11,274 nucleotides of DNA from Flavipsychrobacter stenotrophus (GTDB lineage Bacteria; Bacteroidota; Bacteroidia; Chitinophagales; Chitinophagaceae). Below, one piece after another: positions 7,110-11,274 of this stretch (the stretch's first letter is position 1; each line of letters opens with the position of its first letter). The stretch is taken from NCBI GenBank assembly GCA_947379685.1, contig CANCOG010000117.1, forward strand, positions 1-11,274, read 5' to 3'. Both the position numbers and the translations under genes were made by a program. Below the pieces are notes generated by a model. That model was not told the origin of the DNA and did no database searches. It saw nothing but the letters and a program-made list of their open reading frames with translations.

Positions 7110-7172
7110 TGCTCCAAAAAAAGAGATCGGGGCGGTTCCCCCTCCCAAACGGCAGCAACTATTTTAGGAGCA
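7110..7172. repeat. Nested imperfect palindrome in divergent spacer
   Basis: TGCTCCAAAA (7110-7119) pairs with TTTTAGGAGCA (7162-7172) apart from one bulged A. This encloses a smaller GGGG-CGGTT-CCCC hairpin (7129-7141). The inner core resembles that at 4604-4619. The element lies in the 355-base spacer 6920-7274 between the divergent TM2 operon and rhomboid pair, a region with no credible gene. It could be a palindromic repeat or a structured RNA; folding alone does not decide. Confidence 0.35.
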
Positions 7173-7241
7173 AGAACCCCTCCATGGCCGGGCAGGCGTG
7201 AAGTAGGAATTGGTGTGAAAGTGATCCGGACTTTTTAACCA

Positions 7242-7270
7242 TTTGGATATATTGCAAAGCTTTACTTTTG
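7242..7270 (+). promoter_or_regulatory. Bacteroidota promoter (TTTG, N17, TACTTTTG) for the first tandem rhomboid
   Basis: TTTG (7242-7245) and TACTTTTG (7263-7270) are separated by 17 bases and match the Bacteroidota -33/-7 pattern TTG-N(17-23)-TAnnTTTG. The -7 box ends only 4 bases before the ATG at 7275, so transcription should begin at or next to the start codon and the mRNA would be nearly leaderless. Confidence 0.7.
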
Positions 7271-7274
7271 CAGT

Positions 7275-8111
7275 ATGTCGTATTTCGGTTCAGGTTCATC
7301 GGATAGGTGGCCACCTGTAGTAAAGAATATTATTATTATCAACGTAATAATGGTGCTGGCGCAGTTTGCCCTAATTAGGGTGGGTATCAACCTCGATGAT
7401 ACACTGGCATTGCATTATTGGTCATCGCCAGATTTCAAGTGGTGGCAGTTGCTGACGCATATATTTATGCATGGTAGTCCGAATGACATCAGTATCACGA
7501 TTCCGCACATCTTCTTTAATATGTGGGGGCTATGGATGTTTGGTAGCATACTGGAGCATACGTGGGGGCCAGGTAAGTTTATCATTTTTTACCTTGTTTG
7601 TGGCTTTGGTGCAGCGTTGTGCCACCTTGGGGTGCTTACGTTTGAGTTTGCAAATTACCAGCATGCATTTTTGCTGTACCAGCAGCACCCGGGTTTTGTT
7701 GAGTTTATGGATTTCGCCAGGCACCATGGCATGCAAATAAACCCTGAAGCCCTAAGAGAATGGGGTATGAACAAGCAAAGCCCGGAGTACATCAGTTCTT
7801 CAATAGAATTGTTGAACAAGCAATACAGAGAGATGACCGATATTACACTCGTTGGTGCTTCGGGGGCTATTTTCGGACTGTTGTTTGCTTTTGCTTACAT
7901 GTCTCCTAATACAGAACTATACATCATGTTCATACCCATACCTATTAAAGCCAAGTGGGCTGTGGCGGGTTACGCGGCTATAGAGCTGTTTTCGGGTGTT
8001 GGTGCATTCAAGGGCGATAATGTGGCGCATTTTGCGCACCTGGGGGGTATGTTATTTGCATTTCTACTGTTAAGAATATGGAAATTCAATAATCGAAACC
8101 GCATTTATTAA
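7275..8111 (+). CDS. Rhomboid family intramembrane serine protease
   Basis: This 278-residue polytopic protein has complete catalytic elements: H78 and N82 (IPHIFFNMWGLWMFG) before and in helix 2, nucleophile S196 in GASGAIFG, and catalytic H255 in AHFAHLGGMLFAF. Between the third and fourth helices lies a ~65-residue soluble insert (about 124-188, rich in Gln/His/Glu and aromatics), much longer than in GlpG. In my recollection this is common in Bacteroidota rhomboids. The protein should cleave transmembrane substrates in the inner membrane. It is followed after 14 bases by a second rhomboid-fold gene that lacks the catalytic residues. The ATG sits immediately downstream of a strong -7 box. 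Confidence 0.93.
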   Translation: MSYFGSGSSDRWPPVVKNIIIINVIMVLAQFALIRVGINLDDTLALHYWSSPDFKWWQLLTHIFMHGSPNDISITIPHIFFNMWGLWMFGSILEHTWGPGKFIIFYLVCGFGAALCHLGVLTFEFANYQHAFLLYQQHPGFVEFMDFARHHGMQINPEALREWGMNKQSPEYISSSIELLNKQYREMTDITLVGASGAIFGLLFAFAYMSPNTELYIMFIPIPIKAKWAVAGYAAIELFSGVGAFKGDNVAHFAHLGGMLFAFLLLRIWKFNNRNRIY

Positions 8112-8112
8112 T

Positions 8113-8120
8113 TAACTTTG
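8113..8120 (+). promoter_or_regulatory. Candidate -7 box for the pseudo-rhomboid gene
   Basis: TAACTTTG matches TAnnTTTG exactly. It starts 1 base after the upstream stop codon and ends 5 bases before the ATG at 8126. The following CAGTA repeats the TTTGCAGT context seen just before the first rhomboid start. No clear -33 element is seen, so this could be a secondary promoter within a two-gene operon. Confidence 0.5.
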
Positions 8121-8125
8121 CAGTA

Positions 8126-9037
8126 ATGGGAACAGGTCAGAGAAGATCGGCATTATCTTATATACCAGGCTTTAAAAATAACGCTGTGTTGCGGCTTATT
8201 CTTTTTTGCGCCGGGGCTTACTTAACGCTGGCTATTTGCTGGGCATTGATCACTATTATTTATAGTGGTAGTGACCTTACTTTCCGTGACTATTTTGTAC
8301 CTAACATTGCGCTGGGCTCGCTGCACTCAGTTATATCTCACCCATGGGTAATACTAACCTATGGGTGGTTTCAATACCCGAATAGCTTCTGGGTGCTGTT
8401 GAGCAACATGCTCTGGTTATATTGCTTTGGCTCTGTGGTACAGATGCTTGTGGGACATAAGCAGGTGATTCCGCTATTTGCCTATAGTTTGTTCGTGGGT
8501 GGTTTGTTTTACACGCTGGCTAAACTCGCACCAATTAGTTTGGGTTCGCAGAATGCAGTTTACCTGGGTCCGAATGCGGGCCTGATGGGCATGGCGATCG
8601 CGGCAATTACTATTTCTCCGAAGTACAGATTTTACCTAACGGAGACGTTTACGATTCCTCTTATAGTGGTAGCGGGCGTTTTTGCTGGCCTGATGGTGCT
8701 TGGCACGGGCTTTTCTTTGCCGCTGCTACTGATGCTTTTAGGTGGCGGGCTGATGGGGTTTCTCTATATCATTCTATTGCGTGGTGGATTCAAACCCGGC
8801 GATTGGGCTTATGCGTTGAGTGATAAAATAGAGAGCCTGGTGACTCCTTCAGCGCAGGCTAACCGCAGAGGTCAAACAATTACAATGAGCCGTTCTGCCG
8901 GCAGGGGCATGTATGAACCGCGTCAGGGAATTTCCCAGCGCCGTATCGATGAAATACTGGATAAAATAAACCAGAAGGGCTATAACTCACTTTCGAAAGA
9001 AGAGAAGGAAATGTTGCTGCAAGCGGGAAGGGAGTAG
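8126..9037 (+). CDS. Rhomboid-fold pseudoprotease with C-terminal DUF6576-like domain
   Basis: This 303-residue protein has a rhomboid-like membrane core (residues ~20-220). The layout is clear: PWVILTYGWFQYPNSFWVLLSNMLWLYCFG matches the loop and helix 2, with N94 kept but no preceding His. At the active site GASGA/GASAG is replaced by GPNAG, with N150 where Ser should be. The helix that should carry HLGGALAGF reads LLGGGLMGF, with L204 in the His position. Both catalytic residues are therefore absent and the protein cannot be a standard serine protease. The C-terminal ~40 residues (QRRIDEILDKINQKGYNSLSKEEKEMLL) are a helical cytoplasmic domain of the DUF6576 type found on Bacteroidota rhomboids. 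It lies 14 bases after an active rhomboid, so a regulatory or substrate-recruiting role like that of iRhoms is plausible (inference). Confidence 0.88.
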   Translation: MGTGQRRSALSYIPGFKNNAVLRLILFCAGAYLTLAICWALITIIYSGSDLTFRDYFVPNIALGSLHSVISHPWVILTYGWFQYPNSFWVLLSNMLWLYCFGSVVQMLVGHKQVIPLFAYSLFVGGLFYTLAKLAPISLGSQNAVYLGPNAGLMGMAIAAITISPKYRFYLTETFTIPLIVVAGVFAGLMVLGTGFSLPLLLMLLGGGLMGFLYIILLRGGFKPGDWAYALSDKIESLVTPSAQANRRGQTITMSRSAGRGMYEPRQGISQRRIDEILDKINQKGYNSLSKEEKEMLLQAGRE

Positions 9038-9279
9038 GTGTATTGGGATGGGGTTTCTAAACTTAACACAAAGGGCACGAGGGAGGACAACAGGTACATT
9101 AAGTTGATTAGTGTTTTATTTTAAGTAGCACTAAGGGGTTAAATGGGCTGTCATTCCCATTGCGGTATATTCATCCCTTCCCTACGTAACGGGCACCTGT
9201 AGTTGTTGGTTTAATGTAGCACTCAAATAGTTTTTTGAATTGGTTTCCTCTTCGCCCTGAAGGCGCCACTATTTAGTAT
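9038..9279. other. Intergenic spacer with a diverged GCAAAG-type repeat
   Basis: No gene is credible in these 242 bases. AACACAAAGGGCACGAGG at 9065-9082 resembles CACGCAAAGGGCGCAGAG at 4685-4702 and probably belongs to the same degenerate repeat type. I see no good terminator hairpin or TAnnTTTG box, so the promoter of the next gene is unidentified. Confidence 0.35.
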
Positions 9280-10428
9280 ATGCCTGAAAACATGATCGGA
9301 AAGCACATCGATACGTTACACCAACTCAGGAACGGTGAGATTGAAATCAGTACATTTTATTTTAAACAAGCGATAGACAAGGGTGGGTTTAGTGTCGATG
9401 AAAATCACCTTGAACGCTTCCGGCTGCTACTTGCCATGCAGTATAACAGGTCTGATAATGATGAGCCTCTATTACGAGAATTATTAGAGCAGGAAATTTT
9501 ATTTCACCGAGCGGCATCTCTGACTCTGTATAAACAATCGCTTGAAGTCTGCATGTCCCTGATTTCCAAGTTCGAACGTGTTGAATATGTGTGGCTTTTC
9601 CTTGAAGCTAAATTAGCCAATATTCGAACAGATGAAAATTTCGAACTACCGTATCTCGTGTCGGCCGGCATCAAGGCTACATATGACTATGTTTTCACGA
9701 GCACCCACGAATTGAAAAACGAGTTTTACGAATGCATGGGGGACTCTGCTGAAAATTGCTTTATCTCTGAACAGGAGCTGATTGAATGGAAAGAACAACA
9801 AAGCGGATATTACCCAGCAGTTTTGACCTTCAACACCATTGACGATGAAATTTATCTCGCACTGGACTTGGGAGAGCGGGATATTTTAAATGAAAAAGTT
9901 GATGAGTGGAAGGCACTTCAAACGGAGTGGGATGAGAAAACGTATCTGTCGGCAAGCTATTTTGCTACCCTGACTGGCAACAAAAAAGATGAAATTTGGG
10001 CATTTGAAGGGGCATATACCTTTAAGTCGACTCCCTGGGATAAGGTAAGTCACCTCCTGGAACTGAGCCGCCTCTACCTGGAAAATAATGAAGCTAAAAA
10101 TGCTTGGAATAAAATAATAATTGCCCAGAACTACCTGCCACTGGTAGAAGATTGGCATGGTTGCGGATTGGGCTGGTTTATTGTAGAGCGCGCCTTTGAA
10201 ATTGTATTGCTAATAAATAATTCCGAAGACGAAACAGGAATTGAAGCATATAAATGGGGAACCTATGAAGCGCTTAATCTAAACTACCGAAGCGCCTTTT
10301 TACTTAAGAAAATGGTACAGGCCACTACTCTAATGAATGATGCTAATGGCAACAGTGAGTACAACGCAATGCTCAATAAAGAGATTAAGCTAGAAGAAGA
10401 TGAAATGAAAAGATTAAGACGCAGATAA
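9280..10428 (+). CDS. Uncharacterised helix-rich soluble protein
   Basis: I do not recognise this 382-residue protein. It has no signal peptide or membrane helix and is acidic and rich in Glu, Leu, Asn, Lys and aromatics. Predicted character is mostly alpha-helical: repeated amphipathic stretches such as LLRELLEQEILFHRAAS, LIEWKEQQ, KVSHLLELSRLYLENNEAKNAWNKIIIAQNYLP and a charged C-terminal helix ending KRLRRR. The LYLENNEAKNAWNKIIIAQNY segment (about 266-286) resembles a single TPR-like helix pair, so a helical-repeat scaffold is possible, but I cannot show regular repeats. An alternative in-frame ATG lies at 9292. The gene appears to stand alone, between the rhomboid pair and the CoA transferase, and may be lineage-specific or horizontally acquired. 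The coding call rests on its length and coherent composition. Confidence 0.75.
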   Translation: MPENMIGKHIDTLHQLRNGEIEISTFYFKQAIDKGGFSVDENHLERFRLLLAMQYNRSDNDEPLLRELLEQEILFHRAASLTLYKQSLEVCMSLISKFERVEYVWLFLEAKLANIRTDENFELPYLVSAGIKATYDYVFTSTHELKNEFYECMGDSAENCFISEQELIEWKEQQSGYYPAVLTFNTIDDEIYLALDLGERDILNEKVDEWKALQTEWDEKTYLSASYFATLTGNKKDEIWAFEGAYTFKSTPWDKVSHLLELSRLYLENNEAKNAWNKIIIAQNYLPLVEDWHGCGLGWFIVERAFEIVLLINNSEDETGIEAYKWGTYEALNLNYRSAFLLKKMVQATTLMNDANGNSEYNAMLNKEIKLEEDEMKRLRRR

Positions 10429-10541
10429 TATGACCTGACGAATCTGCCTCATAGCGGTACGGCCACCTTCGGCAAACTAATTGCCCCGGAATGAAATTTC
10501 CTGCTCCCAAAATTGCCGTAAAAACTATCCAACTAATCAAT

Positions 10542-10549
10542 TAATTTCG
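10542..10549 (+). promoter_or_regulatory. Weak candidate -7 box for the CoA transferase operon
   Basis: TAATTTCG differs from TAnnTTTG by one base (C for T) and ends 17 bases before the ATG at 10567. A TTG at 10513-10515 is farther upstream than usual (26 bases), so the -33 element is unclear. Confidence 0.3.
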
Positions 10550-10566
10550 CATCCAAATTAACATCA

Positions 10567-11265
10567 ATGAAAAAAGTAGTTGCAAATGCTGATGAAGCGG
10601 TGAGCGATATTCCTTCGGGAGCGACCCTTATGCTGGGTGGTTTCGGGCTTTGTGGCATACCTGAAAACTGTATTGCCGCACTGGTAAAGAAGGGTGTCAA
10701 TAATCTTACGTGTATTTCTAATAATGCAGGTGTTGATGGTTTTGGCATCGGGCTGCTGCTGGAGCAAAAGCAGGTAAAGAAAATGATCTCTTCCTATGTG
10801 GGTGAAAATGCTGAGTTTGAAAGGCAGTTGCTTTCTGGTGAGCTGGAGGTAGAATTGGTGCCGCAAGGTACGTTGGCTACCCGTTGCATGGCTGCAGGTT
10901 ATGGCATGCCGGCGGTTTACTTGCTTGCCGGCTATGGCACAGAGGTTGCTGAGGGTAAGGAAATACGTGAATTTAACGGGAAGGATTACCTGCTGGAGCA
11001 TGCGTTTGATTCGGACTACGCGATCGTGAAGGCATGGAAGGGTGACAAAATGGGTAACCTGATCTTTAAGGATACTGCGCGCAACTTCAATCCGCTGATG
11101 GCGATGGCGGGTAAAATAACTATTGCTGAAGTGGAGGAACTGGTGGAGCCAGGGGAACTGGACCCTAATTACATTCATACTCCTGGTATTTATGTGCACC
11201 GTATTTTCCAGGGTGTTAATTATGAAAAAAGGATAGAGCAGCGGACTGTGCGGCCGCGTAATTAA
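10567..11265 (+). CDS. scoA: 3-oxoacid CoA-transferase subunit A (succinyl-CoA:acetoacetate type)
   Basis: This 232-residue protein is a full-length A subunit of a family I CoA transferase. SGATLMLGGFGLCGIP (residues ~17-32) is the CoA-transferase signature. It is followed by NNAGVDGFGIGLLL, the SSYVGEN segment, LVPQGTLATRCMAAGYGMPAVY, EFNGKDYLLEHAFDSDYAIVKAWKGDKMGNLIFKDTARNFNP and the HTPGIYVHRI terminus, all typical of SCOT/ScoA. With subunit B, which supplies the catalytic Glu, the enzyme transfers CoA from succinyl-CoA to acetoacetate (or a similar 3-oxo acid) in the cytoplasm, linking ketone or branched-chain amino-acid catabolism to acetyl-CoA. Subunit B (scoB) is expected directly downstream, beyond the window edge 9 bases after the stop. 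Exact acceptor specificity cannot be read from this subunit. Confidence 0.92.
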   Translation: MKKVVANADEAVSDIPSGATLMLGGFGLCGIPENCIAALVKKGVNNLTCISNNAGVDGFGIGLLLEQKQVKKMISSYVGENAEFERQLLSGELEVELVPQGTLATRCMAAGYGMPAVYLLAGYGTEVAEGKEIREFNGKDYLLEHAFDSDYAIVKAWKGDKMGNLIFKDTARNFNPLMAMAGKITIAEVEELVEPGELDPNYIHTPGIYVHRIFQGVNYEKRIEQRTVRPRN

Positions 11266-11274
11266 GTTTCACGC

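Noticed and set aside
6958..7167. 69-residue + strand frame in the divergent spacer
   Set aside because: It runs through the nested palindrome, begins in AT-rich leader sequence, and has no recognisable domain or initiation context.
10564..11199. 211-residue - strand frame opposite the CoA transferase gene
   Set aside because: It is the antisense of a clearly recognised ScoA-type gene and has His/Thr/Arg-rich antisense composition.
1..11274. CRISPR array, tRNA, rRNA, transposase, toxin-antitoxin or phage defence genes
   Set aside because: I found no regular direct repeats with spacers, no tRNA-like cloverleaf, and no protein with the motifs of these systems.

Overview
The window reads as a chromosomal segment of a member of the Bacteroidota, most likely close to the Chitinophagaceae, though family rank is an inference. 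The evidence is two secreted proteins ending in type IX secretion (T9SS) type A sorting domains, several promoters matching the Bacteroidota -7 box TAnnTTTG, no strong Shine-Dalgarno sequences, and a rhomboid carrying a C-terminal domain of the kind I recall as DUF6576 from Bacteroidota. I see no rRNA, tRNA, CRISPR array, insertion sequence or phage gene.

Layout: (1) 1-654 is the 3' part of a T9SS cargo gene on +, followed by a perfect 18-bp-stem terminator at 680-718. (2) 920-2692 on - is a secreted right-handed beta-helix protein with a choice-of-anchor-Q-like segment and a T9SS domain. (3) 2949-4567 on + is a two-gene unit: a DUF2167 membrane-anchored protein whose stop overlaps the start of a small, catalytically complete rhomboid protease. 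(4) 6919 down to 4883 on - is a tight four-gene operon: TM2 protein, DUF2752 protein (probably GTG start), DUF4870-like protein, and a membrane-anchored M48 metallopeptidase. (5) 7275-9037 on + is a tandem of a rhomboid with intact catalytic residues and a second rhomboid-fold protein that has lost both Ser and His (a pseudoprotease) and carries a DUF6576-like tail. (6) 9280-10428 on + is an unrecognised, helix-rich soluble protein. (7) 10567-11265 on + is the A subunit of a 3-oxoacid (succinyl-CoA:acetoacetate type) CoA transferase; its B subunit is expected just past the right edge.

The centre of the window (about 2.9-9.0 kb) consists almost entirely of integral membrane proteins: three rhomboid-fold proteins, one M48 peptidase and four small membrane proteins of unknown function (DUF2167, TM2, DUF2752, DUF4870). 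Operon structure links them into three transcription units, which suggests roles in membrane-protein quality control or regulated intramembrane proteolysis. That functional link is inference. The flanking genes are ordinary surface proteins and central metabolism. The most interesting points are the active/pseudo rhomboid pair with near-leaderless promoters, the DUF2167-rhomboid coupling, the four-gene M48 operon, and a GC-rich hairpin motif shared by two intergenic regions.
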